Source: Salinigranum rubrum (GTDB taxonomy: Archaea > Halobacteriota > Halobacteria > Halobacteriales > Haloferacaceae). From it: a stretch of 64,000 nucleotides of DNA. The stretch covers positions 930,001 to 994,000 of the forward strand of contig NZ_CP026309.1 in NCBI RefSeq assembly GCF_002906575.1. The letters run 5' to 3'. The first letter of the stretch is position 1, and the number at the start of each line of letters is the position of its first letter. This document shows, one piece after another, positions 50,186-60,568 of the stretch. The notes beneath the pieces were generated by a model that was given only the letters and a program-made list of their open reading frames with translations, was not told where the DNA came from and did no database searches. Both the position numbers and the translations under genes were made by a program.

Positions 50186-52338
50186 ATGAGCAACGACATG
50201 GAATCTGACGAAACTCCCCCGGAACGAGGGAGTGAAGACCACCCCGACTCGCCCCCTCGGACGGGGAGTCGCGCGAGTCCCACGAGCGGGAGGAGCAGAC
50301 AGACCGCGGCGCTGGCGACGTGCCGCGGCGCGAGCACGGGAACGGATCCGACGAGACAGAGAGAGAGACCGTCAACGACCTCGACGACCTCGGGAGCGCC
50401 GTCGACGTCGAGGTCGACGGTGAAGCGACCATCGAGGAGAACCCCTCCGAGGACGACCTCCTCGGTGGCCTCCGGATCGGCTCGACGCAGGAGATCGAGG
50501 TACCGGATCGGCTCGTCGATCAGGTCATCGGACAGGAACACGCACGGGACGTCATCCTGAAGGCCGCGAAGCAGCGCCGCCACGTGATGATGATCGGTTC
50601 GCCGGGGACCGGCAAGTCGATGCTGGCGAAGGCGATGTCCGAACTCCTCCCGAAGGAGGAACTGCAGGACGTCCTCGTCTACCACAACCCCGACGACGGG
50701 AACAAGCCCAAGGTCCGGACTGTCCCCTCCGGCAAGGGTGAGCAGATCGTCGAGGCACACAAGGAGGAGGCGCGCAAGCGGAACCAGATGCGCTCCTTCC
50801 TGATGTGGATCATCATCGCCATCGTCCTCGGCTACTCGCTGATCATCGCCGGGCAGATCCTGCTGGGCATCCTCGCGGCGGGTATCATCTATCTCGCGTT
50901 CCGCTACGGTTCGCGGAGCGGGGACGCGATGATTCCGAACCTCATCGTCAACAACGCCGACCAGACGACGGCACCGTTCGAGGACTCGACGGGTGCGCAC
51001 GCCGGTGCGCTGCTCGGCGACGTCCGTCACGACCCGTTCCAGTCCGGCGGGATGGAGACGCCGAGCCACGACCGCGTCGAACCCGGCGCCATCCACAAGG
51101 CCAACAAGGGCGTGCTGTTCATCGACGAGATCAACACGCTGGACATCCGCTCCCAGCAGCACCTCATGACGGCCATTCAGGAGGGCGAGTTCGGCATCAC
51201 GGGCCAATCCGAGCGCTCCTCGGGCGCGATGGTCCAGACCGAACCCGTCCCCACCGACTTCGTCATGGTCGCCGCCGGGAACCTCGACGCGATGGAGAAC
51301 ATGCACCCCGCGCTCCGCTCGCGTATCAAGGGCTACGGGTACGAGGTGTACATGGACGACACCATCGAGGACTCCCCGGAGATGCGTCGGAAGTACGCGC
51401 GGTTCGTCGCTCAGGAGGTCGCGAAGGACGGCCGTCTTCCGCACTTCACCTCCGACGCCGTCGAGGAGGTCATCCTCGAAGCCCGCCGCCGTGCGGGTCG
51501 GAAGGGCCACCTCACCCTCGAATTCCGGAACCTCGGTGGACTCGTGCGGGTGGCGGGCGACATCGCTCGCTCCGAGGACGCGGAGAACACGACGCGCGAC
51601 CACGTCCTCCAGGCGAAGGGTCGCGCCCGCTCCATCGAGCAGCAGATCGCCGACGAGTACATCCAGCGGCGCAAGGACTACGAACTCTCGGTCAACGAGG
51701 GCTTCGTCACCGGCCGCGTCAACGGCCTCGCCGTCATGGGGCAGGACTCCGGTATCATGCTGCCCGTCATGGCCGAGGTGACCCCCTCGCAGGGTCCCGG
51801 TCAGGTCATCGCCACGGGCCAACTGAAGGAGATGGCCGAAGAGAGCGTCCAGAACGTCTCCGCCATCATCAAGAAGTTCTCCGATCAGGACCTCTCCGAG
51901 ATGGACGTCCACGTCCAGTTCGTCCAGACCGGACAGCAGGGCGTCGACGGCGACTCCGCCTCTATCACGGTCGCCACGGCGGTCATCTCGGCGCTCGAAG
52001 ACATCCCCGTCGACCAGGCGCTCGCGATGACCGGGTCGCTCTCGGTCCGCGGTGACGTCCTCCCCGTCGGCGGCGTCACGCACAAGATCGAGGCCGCCGC
52101 GAAAGCCGGCTGCAAGCGGGTCATCATCCCCGCCGCGAACGAGCAGGACGTGATGATCGAGGACGAGTACAAGGAGATGGTCGAGATCATCCCGGTCTCG
52201 CACATCAGCGAGGTTCTCGACGTCGCCCTCGAAGGCGAACCCGAAAAGGACTCGCTCGTCGACCGGCTCAAGACCATCACCGGCTCGGCGCTTCCGAAGA
52301 AGGGCGTCCGCGGTCCTTCGAGCCCCAGCCCGCAGTAA
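50186..52338 (+). CDS. lonB: Membrane-bound ATP-dependent protease LonB, with a one-base frameshift near the N terminus
   Basis: Archaeal Lon: AAA+ domain with Walker [14 protein letters not shown] (about 138-150), two membrane helices inserted in it (about 208-252, [18 protein letters not shown] and a second), the sensor region [20 protein letters not shown], and the Ser-Lys protease domain (Ser in [12 protein letters not shown], Lys in [11 protein letters not shown]). The natural N terminus ([18 protein letters not shown]) starts at 50186 but runs out of frame after the C run at 50252-50256. One extra C restores an acidic 717-aa protein. A GTG at 50320 would give only the core. It regulates carotenoid and membrane-protein turnover in relatives. 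Confidence 0.9.
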
Positions 52339-53163
52339 ATGCCCGACTGGGCGACGTTCGCCGGCTTTGCGGGCGTCGTCCTCGTCTTGCTCCTCCTTCT
52401 CGCGCACGCGTCGAAAGCGGCCGTGAGTGGTGACGCGCTCCCGCGGAGCGACTGGTCGCGACCTCGACCCGGATCGGTCGATCCGGCCGTCGCCGACGTC
52501 CACGTTCGGCTCGCGGACCGCGTCCTCGACTCGCCGACCCGTCACGGCGAGCCGACCGACCGACCGCACGCGACGCCTCAGCTCTCGACGATTGCGCTGT
52601 TGGCGAACGTCGCTGTCTCACAGGGCACGTTCGGGCTCTTGCTCCTCGCCGGTGCCTGGTTCACTCAGATCCCGCTCGCCGCGTTCGGCGTTTCCTCGTC
52701 GCTCGTCTCGGCGTCGATGCTCGGTGTCGGGGTCGCGCTGGGCGTGGCGCTCTACGTGGCCAACGAAGCCGGGGCCTCGGTCGGCGAACGGCTCGGCATC
52801 GGTGCCGACGAGGGGCTCCGCGAGGCGCTCGCTCCCGACTCGCTCGGTGGATGGGCCGTCCTCCTGTTCCTCGTTCTCCCCATCATCGCGGGGTTCGAGG
52901 AACTCCTCTTTCGTGGCGTGCTCGTCGGCGTGTTCTCCGCCGGCTTCGGCGTCTCGCCGTGGCTCCTCGCGCTCGGCTCGTCGGTCGCGTTCGCGCTCGG
53001 CCACGGCGCGCAGGGACCGGCCGGTATCGTCGTCACCGGCGTCTTGGGGTTCGTCCTCGCGGCCGCGTTCGTGCTCACCGGGAGCCTCGCCGTCGTCGTC
53101 GTCGCCCACTACCTGGTGAACGCGCTGGAATTCCTCGTCCACGAGGGCGTCGGCGTCGGATAG
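52339..53163 (+). CDS. CPBP family intramembrane metalloprotease
   Basis: A 274-aa membrane protease of the CAAX/Abi group with an intact active site: EELLFRG (about 188-194), the second motif in FALGHGAQG and the third in VVVAHYLVNALEFL. About seven hydrophobic segments are visible. It starts directly after the lonB stop (TAA immediately followed by ATG), so the two are coupled, a common arrangement in haloarchaea. The substrate is unknown. The paralogue at 6727 lacks the first Glu of its motif. Confidence 0.9.
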   Translation: MPDWATFAGFAGVVLVLLLLLAHASKAAVSGDALPRSDWSRPRPGSVDPAVADVHVRLADRVLDSPTRHGEPTDRPHATPQLSTIALLANVAVSQGTFGLLLLAGAWFTQIPLAAFGVSSSLVSASMLGVGVALGVALYVANEAGASVGERLGIGADEGLREALAPDSLGGWAVLLFLVLPIIAGFEELLFRGVLVGVFSAGFGVSPWLLALGSSVAFALGHGAQGPAGIVVTGVLGFVLAAAFVLTGSLAVVVVAHYLVNALEFLVHEGVGVG

Positions 53164-53256
53164 CTCGCGGAACGGTCTGTCAGTCGCATCGGTCGCACTG
53201 GTCCCATCGGTTGCACCGAGCGACACGCTCTTTTGATCGCTGTGCGTCGTTCCGTC

Positions 53257-53910
53257 GTGAACGTCACCGTCATCGATTACGGCGTCGGGAACCTCCGGAG
53301 CCTCCGTCGCGGGCTCGAACGCGCCGGGGCCACGGTCGAGGAGAGCTCCGACCCCGCCACGATTGCCGACGCGGAGGCGCTCGTGCTCCCCGGGGTGGGC
53401 GCGTTCGAAGAGTGCATGCGGAACTCACGGCCCTTCCACGACGTGCTCGTCGACGCCGCCGAGGACACGCCCGTCCTCGGTATCTGCGTCGGACTCCAGT
53501 TGCTGTTCACCGAGAGCACCGAGGGTGCACCCGATGGGGAGACGGTCGCCGGACTCGATCTGATCCCCGGTCGGGTCGAACGCCTCCCGGCAGACGAGGT
53601 CACGGTCCCGCACATGGGATGGAACACCCTCGCCGTCGAGCGAGCCCATCCGCTCGTCGAGGACATCGGGGACGACTACGCGTACTTCGTCCACTCGTAC
53701 GCGACGGCGGTGAACGACCACACCGTCGCCGCGGCGGAGCACGGCCGACGGTTCGCCGCCATTGCCGCGAACGAGCGCGGCAACGTCGTCGGCACGCAGT
53801 TCCACCCGGAGAAGTCGGGGGAGACGGGGCTGAAACTCCTCGCGAACTTCGTCGACTTCGCCCGGACGTGGAACGCCGACGAGGAACGAACGGCCACCGC
53901 GTCGGACTGA
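53257..53910 (+). CDS. hisH: Imidazole glycerol phosphate synthase, glutaminase subunit
   Basis: A 217-aa class I glutamine amidotransferase that supplies ammonia to HisF in histidine synthesis. The start is a GTG (VNVTVIDYGVGNLRSLRRGL). The nucleophile Cys77 is in LGICVGLQLLF, and His183 with Glu185 is in GTQFHPEKSG. The oxyanion PGVGAF strand (about 45) is present. The GTG at 53257 is preferred because the upstream eight residues are not conserved. HisF is not in the window. Confidence 0.93.
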   Translation: MNVTVIDYGVGNLRSLRRGLERAGATVEESSDPATIADAEALVLPGVGAFEECMRNSRPFHDVLVDAAEDTPVLGICVGLQLLFTESTEGAPDGETVAGLDLIPGRVERLPADEVTVPHMGWNTLAVERAHPLVEDIGDDYAYFVHSYATAVNDHTVAAAEHGRRFAAIAANERGNVVGTQFHPEKSGETGLKLLANFVDFARTWNADEERTATASD

Positions 53911-54081
53911 GGGGGTGAGGAGGGGGCTGACGGACGACACGCGCTCCTCCGAGACGGGGTGTCGTCACGTCGCTGACCGTCCCGGAGCGGGGCTCACCGC
54001 ACACGACTCGGTGGCCCCGGCCTCGTACAAGAAGTCTCGTCTCCTCGACGATACTCCTTCCTCACACTGGCGTCTCCACAC

Positions 54082-54540
54082 CTACGATTCGACGGCGCGA
54101 AACAGCCGAGCGACCCGCTCGGGGGTCGCCCCCGGCGCCTCGACTCGGTGGTCGGGCACGAACAGCGGGGCCGGGTTCTCACGGAGCGCCGTCTCGACCG
54201 CTTCGACGTCTCCGTCGTTCTCGGGGTCGAGGCCGGCGAGACGGGCGAGTCGCCCGACGGAGATGGTCTCTCCGTAGGGGACGTTCCGCACTGCTTCGAG
54301 TACCGGCCGCTGTGCCGTCGGCACCGTGAGCGCCACCTGTACGTCGTCGAAGTGGTCCTCCGTTCCTCGGAGGTACGCCTCGACGCGGTCGAGGAGCGCG
54401 TGGTCGCTCGCGGCGTCGTCGGGGACCTCGCTGGGGAAGGAGACGCCGACGACGCGGCCGCTTGCGACACCGATTTCGACCACGCAATCCTCGAACGACC
54501 GGGCGAAAATACCCGCATCCGTCGCTGCATCCGGAGCCAT
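54082..54540 (-). CDS. Alkyltransferase-like (MGMT family) protein lacking the catalytic cysteine
   Basis: A 152-aa protein with the O6-alkylguanine-DNA alkyltransferase fold. It has the DNA-binding helix-turn-helix [18 protein letters not shown] (about 87-103) and the active-site loop [12 protein letters not shown]. The catalytic Cys of PCHR is Asp130 (PDHR, 129-132), so it cannot accept alkyl groups in the usual way. Alkyltransferase-like proteins bind damaged bases and hand them to repair (known for PWHR types). It is adjacent to hisH and trpC but divergent from the latter. Confidence 0.85.
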   Translation of the reverse strand: MAPDAATDAGIFARSFEDCVVEIGVASGRVVGVSFPSEVPDDAASDHALLDRVEAYLRGTEDHFDDVQVALTVPTAQRPVLEAVRNVPYGETISVGRLARLAGLDPENDGDVEAVETALRENPAPLFVPDHRVEAPGATPERVARLFRAVES

Positions 54541-54638
54541 ACCCCACAGTCGTCACCGGAGCGTCTTCAACCCCGTCTTCCACCGCCCCGTCCCTCCGAC
54601 GCCCGCCGTATCCCGCAAGTCTTATGAACAAATCAGTC

Positions 54639-54656
54639 CATCAGTGTACACTGATG
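54639..54656 (+). promoter_or_regulatory. 18-bp perfect palindrome at the trpC start, candidate operator
   Basis: CATCAGTGTACACTGATG is an exact inverted repeat whose last three bases are the trpC ATG. Its core TGTACA (54645-54650) is the TRP-box word bound by the archaeal tryptophan regulator TrpY in methanogens (known). The TATA-like CTTATGA at 54621-54627 places the palindrome over the predicted transcription start. Confidence 0.7.
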
Positions 54657-55450
54657 AACGATACTGAGGAAGAGATGGCCCCCGCGGTGCGTTCGATTCT
54701 CGCGGCCGCGCGGGGGCGCTCGGGGGGCGACACCCGTCTCTCCGTCGACGCGCGGTCGTTCCCCGAGGCGGTCGCGGCTGCGGAGGCCGAGGGACGGGTC
54801 CCGGTCGTCGCGGAGGTGAAGCCGACGAGTCCGACCACCGACGGGCGCGTCGAGAGCGACCCGGTCGACCTGGCCCGGGAGATGGTCTCGGGCGGCGCGA
54901 CGGCGCTGTCGGTGCTGACCGAACCGGAACACTTCGGGGGGTCACCCGACGCGCTCCGGCGAGTCCGCGAGGCCGTCGACGTCCCCGTGCTCCGAAAGGA
55001 CTTCGTCCTGCACGAGGCACAGCTAGACCTCGTCGAGGCCGACCTCGTCTTACTCATCGCCCGTTTCCTCGGCGAGGACCTCTCGACGATGGTCGACGCG
55101 GCGCGAGCGAGAGGATTCCAGCCGCTCGTCGAGGTCCACTCCCGCGCGGAACTCCGAGACGCGCTCGACGCGGGTGCGGAGATCATCGGCGTGAACAACC
55201 GCGACCTCGCACGACTGGAGGTCGACCTGTCGACGTTCGAGCGGGTCGCCCCCGACGCCCCCGACGACGTGACGCTCCTCGCAGAGAGCGGCGTGACGAC
55301 GCCGGACGAGGCCCGGCGGATGCGGCGGGCCGGTGCCGACGCGCTCCTCATCGGCAGTGCCATCATGGACGGCGACGTGAGAGCGAACACGGAGCGGTTC
55401 GTCCGCAGCGAACGGACGCGAACGGACGAGACGAACACCGAGACGACACA

Positions 55451-55454
<4 letters not shown>
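54654..55454 (+). CDS. trpC: Indole-3-glycerol phosphate synthase
   Basis: A 266-aa TIM-barrel enzyme closing the indole ring from CdRP. Signatures: [14 protein letters not shown] (catalytic Lys, about 48-55), [28 protein letters not shown] with the second Lys, [19 protein letters not shown] and [16 protein letters not shown]. The ATG at 54654 is chosen because the acidic start matches haloarchaeal relatives and the operator palindrome ends there; an ATG at 54624 is upstream of the likely transcription start. Its TGA overlaps the trpB ATG (ATGA). Confidence 0.93.
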
Positions 55455-56693
<1,239 letters not shown>

Positions 56694-56694
<1 letters not shown>

Positions 56695-57593
56695 TGTCGG
56701 GCATCGCCGAGGCGTTCGCCGACGGCCCCGCGTTCATCCCGTACCTCGCGGCGGGCGACCCCGACTACGAGTCCTCCATCGAGTACGTCGAGGCACTCGC
56801 GCGCGGCGGCGCGGACATCATCGAACTCGGCTTACCGTTCTCCGAACCCATCGCCGAAGGACCGACCATCCAGCAGGCCATCGTCCGGTCGCTGGACAAC
56901 GGGATGACGCCCACGCGTTTCTTCGAGTTCGTCGACGAACTGGACGTCGACGTCCCGCTGGTGTGTATGACCTACTACAACCTCATCTACCAGTACGGGC
57001 GGAGCGAGGCACGACGCGCCTCGGAAACGGCGAGCGGTGAAGCCGCGAGCGGGACGGGCGACCCCGGACCGCGCGCGTTCGTCGAACGGGCCGCCGAAGT
57101 CGGCATCGAGGGGTTCGTCGTGCCCGACCTCCCGGCGGAGGAGGCCGACGACCTGCGCGCCGCGTGCGACGAGTTCGGCCTCGACCTCGTCTTCATCGTC
57201 GCGCCCACCACCAGAGGCGACAGACTGCGCCACATCATGGAGCAGGTGTCGGGCTACGTCTACGTCCAGGCGCGCCTCGGCGTGACCGGCGCGCGCGACG
57301 ACGTCTCCAACCAGACCGACGAGTCGCTCGCGCGACTCGACGAGTGGGACGTCCCCAAGGCGGTCGGGTTCGGAATCAAGACCGGCGAGCACGCCGAACG
57401 GGTCGTTCGCGCCGGTGCCGACGGCGTCATCGTCGGTTCGGCGCTCGTCGACATCGTGGCGGACGGGTACGAGAACGACACGCCGACCGAGGAGACGGCC
57501 CGTCGCCTCGAAAAGAAGGCTCGCGAACTGAAAGAGGGCGCGCTCAGGGGCGCCGAAACCGCGCAATCGACACCGCAAACGGAACGCACATAA
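56694..57593 (+). CDS. trpA: Tryptophan synthase alpha subunit
   Basis: A 299-aa TIM-barrel enzyme that splits indole-glycerol phosphate and passes indole to TrpB. It carries [15 protein letters not shown] with the loop-6-type region, [21 protein letters not shown] with the catalytic Glu and Asp motif, [11 protein letters not shown], and [30 protein letters not shown]. The insert at about 104-124 ([18 protein letters not shown]) lengthens it relative to bacterial enzymes. Translation is probably coupled to trpB through the shared TGATG. Confidence 0.94.
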
Positions 57594-57626
57594 CCACCGA
57601 TTGCTACAGATTCTCACACTACAACC

Positions 57627-58445
57627 ATGGACGCCGGAATCACCGCACGACTCGACCGCATCTCGACAGGGGGGAACTACCTCATCGTCCCGATGGACCA
57701 CGGCATCACGCTGGGTGCCATCAAGGGGCTGAAAGACATCGAATCGACCATCGACGGCATCACGCGCGGCGGCGCCGACGCCGTTCTGACGCAGAAGGGC
57801 ATCGCCCCGCGGGTTCACCCGCACAAGAACGGGGCGGGCTACATCGTCCACCTCAACGCCTCGACCAGCGTCGGTCCGGACTCGAACGACAAACGGCACA
57901 CGGGCACGGTAAAAGAGGCGATCCGCGCCGGCGCGGACGCCGTCTCCTACCACATCAACGTCGGCTCGAACTACGAACCGGACCAGATATCCGAACTCGC
58001 GCGCATCACCGACGTCGCGGGCGAGTACGGCGTCCCCGTCCTCGCGATGTCGTACGCCCGCGGCGCCAACCTCGAAGGCGAGGACCCCGAACACGACGCC
58101 GAGTATCTCGGCCACGCCGTCCGCCTCGCGGAGGAACTCGGCGCGCAGGTCGTCAAGACGGCCTACAGCGGCGACGCGGACTCCTTCCGTCACGTCGTCG
58201 AGTCCACTCGACTCCCGGTGGTCATCGCCGGCGGCGCGAAGGGGACCGACCGACAGACCGTCCAGAACGTCCGCGGGGCGATGGACGGCGGCGCCGCCGG
58301 CGTCTCGATGGGACGCTCCATCTTCCAGCACGACGACCCCGAGGCCATCACGCGCGCCGTCTCGGCCATCATCCACGACGACGCTTCCGCGGACGAGGCG
58401 CTCGACGTCGCCGGTCTCTCCGAAGAGGCCGGCGCCGAGGCCTAA
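57627..58445 (+). CDS. 2-amino-3,7-dideoxy-D-threo-hept-6-ulosonate (ADTH) synthase
   Basis: A 272-aa class I aldolase-type enzyme, the first step of the archaeal route to 3-dehydroquinate that bypasses DAHP synthase. It has IVPMDHGITLGAIKGLKDIE near the N terminus, VLTQKGIAPRV and the Schiff-base Lys candidate in AQVVKTAYSGDADSF (about 170-184). IAGGAKGTDRQTVQNVRGAMDGGAAGVSMGRSIFQ closes the barrel's phosphate site. Some annotations call it fructose-bisphosphate aldolase homologue; the adjacent trp genes and the DHQ synthase II nearby favour the aromatic role. It begins 33 bases after trpA, likely the same operon. Confidence 0.9.
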   Translation: MDAGITARLDRISTGGNYLIVPMDHGITLGAIKGLKDIESTIDGITRGGADAVLTQKGIAPRVHPHKNGAGYIVHLNASTSVGPDSNDKRHTGTVKEAIRAGADAVSYHINVGSNYEPDQISELARITDVAGEYGVPVLAMSYARGANLEGEDPEHDAEYLGHAVRLAEELGAQVVKTAYSGDADSFRHVVESTRLPVVIAGGAKGTDRQTVQNVRGAMDGGAAGVSMGRSIFQHDDPEAITRAVSAIIHDDASADEALDVAGLSEEAGAEA

Positions 58446-58637
58446 CTCGACTCGACTCGACTTTGTTCGACCTGCTCGGACGCGCGTACACCCTGCGGCG
58501 AAGTGACCGCTGACGCGGCCGCCTCGCGGGCTGTCTGCCCTGCGTCTGACGCACGCATGACACGCTGTATCACGGTTGATTCTGGGGAGAAGGGGTTATC
58601 TATCCCGTCCGAGTGTCGTCTGACGAACCCACAACCC

Positions 58638-58859
58638 ATGACTGTCGCTCCCGGCCACCAGAACCCTCGGAGTTCGAGCGTGACCAACCCACCCCGAACC
58701 GTCGGCCGAACGCACACCGAGTCGCTCGCCTGGGCGATGTTCGTCGCCGGATACGACGCCCGAATCGACGACGTCGAGCGCGGGGTGGGGTTTCCGACCC
58801 GCGCCTCGTTCGACGAGCACCTGTACGAGCAGTTCCGGTCGGTCTACGAGGGACCGTAA
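58638..58859 (+). CDS. Small hypothetical protein (73 aa)
   Basis: Starts MTVAPGHQNPRSSSVTNPPR and contains the compact segment TESLAWAMFVAGYDARIDDVERGVGFPTRASFDEHLYEQF. Third-position GC is as high as in flanking genes, and the second half looks structured (helices with hydrophobic spacing). I do not recognise the family. It lies between the ADTH synthase gene and another small gene on the same strand. Confidence 0.6.
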   Translation: MTVAPGHQNPRSSSVTNPPRTVGRTHTESLAWAMFVAGYDARIDDVERGVGFPTRASFDEHLYEQFRSVYEGP

Positions 58860-58893
58860 CTTCACCTCGCCACACTGCCACCAGCCACGACAC

Positions 58894-59163
58894 ATGCCGA
58901 CGCCGCGCAATCCCACGGTCCACGTCCCCGTCGTCGCCGACACCGAGCACGTGTTCCACACCACGACGCGTTGCCCCCGGATTCCCCTCGCGACGGAGCC
59001 GATGACACGGTCGGCCGCTCGGCGTGGGGGCCTCGTCGAGTGTCCCCGCTGCTTCGAAACGCGGATGCAGCGGCTCGAACGCGACCAGCCCCGCGTGACG
59101 GCGTCGATGGAGCGGTCCACCACGACGTCGACTTCGGGCTTTTCGCACTTCGTCGTCGAGTAG
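58894..59163 (+). CDS. Small putative zinc-binding protein (89 aa)
   Basis: An 89-aa protein with a Cys/His pattern: HVFHTTTRCPRIPL near residue 19 and LVECPRCFETRMQRLERD near residue 47. This could form a single metal site. The C terminus is Ser/Thr-rich. Codon use supports coding. It follows the 73-aa gene by 34 bases. Family and function unknown; a spurious frame is possible. Confidence 0.5.
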   Translation: MPTPRNPTVHVPVVADTEHVFHTTTRCPRIPLATEPMTRSAARRGGLVECPRCFETRMQRLERDQPRVTASMERSTTTSTSGFSHFVVE

Positions 59164-59311
59164 ACGGCAGGCGCATCGACTGGAGGCGGTCGTCCGCCCG
59201 TTGGAGGACTCAGGCCGCTCGCTGTACGGCGCTCGTCGCGTCGGTGTGCGACCCGACCGCTGGTGTCGACACTGCCACTTTTCTCGGCGTCTCCCGTACG
59301 CCCGACCGCAC

Positions 59312-60099
59312 ATGTCCCACGTCTCCTACGACTACGCCGACACCACCGTCATCGTCACCGGCGCCTCTTCGGGCATCGGCCGCGCCGTCGCCCGACGGTT
59401 CGGCGAAGCCGGCGCCGCGGTGATAAACGCCGACGTCAGGCCCGACCCGAAGGACACGGACGCCGAGCGACCGACGCACGACCTCGTCGACGAGGCCGGT
59501 GGCGTGGGTCGGTACGTCGAGACCGACGTCTCCGAGGTCGGGGACATCGAGACTGTCGTCGAGGCCGCGGGCGAGTTCGGCGGCGTCGACGTGATGGTGA
59601 ACAACGCGGGCATCTTCCGGTCGGGCAACATCCTCGACCTCGACCCCGCGGACTTCGACCGCCTCCACGAGGTCAACGCGAAGGGCGTCTTCTACGGGAC
59701 GCAGGTGGCGGCGAAGGACATGATCGACCGCGGCGTCGAGGGCTGTATCGTCAACACGGCCTCCATCAGCGCGGAACTCGCACAGTTCGACCACGTCCAG
59801 TACGACTCGACGAAGGGCGGCGTGAAGATGATCACGCGGGGGCCGCGCTCGAACTCGCCGAGTACGGCATCCGCGTCAACGCCGTCGCGCCCGGCCACAT
59901 CGCCACCGAGATCAGTGAGGGGTGGTCCGAGAGCGCCCCGCGGGAGGTCCGCGCCGGCGAGGTCATCAAGCACGTCCCGCTGGGCCGGGCCGGAGAGCCA
60001 GCGGACGTCGCGGGGGCGTACCTCTTCCTCGCGAGCGACGATGCCGGCTACGTCACGGGCGACACGCTGTGGGTCGACGGCGGGCTTCAGGTGTTCTGA
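59312..60099 (+). CDS. SDR family oxidoreductase with a one-base frameshift
   Basis: A classical short-chain dehydrogenase: cofactor motif TGASSGIG (16-23), VMVNNAG (about 95), catalytic Ser in NTASISAELAQ and YDSTK (Tyr164, Lys168), then a C-terminal GYVTGDTLWVDGGLQVF. The frame breaks after VKMIT at the G5 run 59838-59842; inserting one G restores the expected RGAALELAEYGIRVNAVAPG continuation, giving 262 aa. As read, the protein is truncated to nonsense and then runs on in the following gene's frame. The substrate is unknown (glucose/alcohol-dehydrogenase-like). Confidence 0.85.
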
Positions 60100-60100
60100 C

Positions 60101-60487
60101 GTGACGCTCAGAGCCCCCTCGCTACCGCTCTCGCCCCGGGTTCGGAACACGGACTGGGACGAGTACGCCGCCGTGGACCTCGTGGACTTCCTCCCGGCGA
60201 CGACCACGCGGTTCGAGGACGACCTGCTCCACACGGAGGTGTACCGCTATCGGGACACCGCACCGCCGCCGTCGGTGTACGAGAACGGCGAACGCGAGTA
60301 CCGCGTCACGCGCATCACTCGACCACTGGTCGAGCACCTCACGGCGAAGGCCGAGCATCCCACGGCGGAAGCCGAGCACCTCACGGCGGACGCCGAGCAT
60401 CCCACGGCGGAAGCCAAGCGTCCCACGGCGGATGCTGAGCACCCAACGGCGGAAGCCGAACGGTTCACGACGGACGCGACGGAGTAA
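60101..60487 (+). CDS. Hypothetical protein with seven heptapeptide repeats
   Basis: A 128-aa protein, start GTG at 60101, one base after the SDR stop. The first 77 residues form a globular-looking part (WDEYAAVDLVDFLPATTTRFEDDLL, then VYENGEREYRVTRITR). Residues 78-126 are seven imperfect copies of EHPTAEA/EHLTADA. The start is uncertain because GTG is the only good candidate after the SDR. No family recognised. The repeats give an amphipathic, acidic, flexible tail. Confidence 0.6.
   Translation: MTLRAPSLPLSPRVRNTDWDEYAAVDLVDFLPATTTRFEDDLLHTEVYRYRDTAPPPSVYENGEREYRVTRITRPLVEHLTAKAEHPTAEAEHLTADAEHPTAEAKRPTADAEHPTAEAERFTTDATE
60332..60478 (+). repeat. 21-bp coding tandem repeat (seven copies)
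   Basis: Seven consecutive 21-base units of the type GAGCATCCCACGGCGGAAGCC. Units 2, 4 and 6 are nearly identical (EHPTAEA); 1 and 3 (EHLTAKA, EHLTADA), 5 (KRPTADA) and 7 (ERFTTDA) have diverged, so the array is older than the one at 31791. Confidence 0.9.
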
Positions 60488-60568
60488 TTTCTCCCCTCTC
60501 GCCGCCGCATCGCGCCGCTGGATGTCGGATTCGCCACGTTCAAGCCCGCTCATCGAGTGGCTACTCCC

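Noticed and set aside
50167-52569. 800-codon open frame on the minus strand across lonB
   Set aside because: It is the antisense shadow of a strongly supported gene in GC-rich DNA; its protein is Asp/Arg/His-rich with no motif.
54639-54656. Palindrome considered as a terminator of the upstream gene
   Set aside because: The neighbouring gene is divergent, no T run follows, and the palindrome ends in a start codon.
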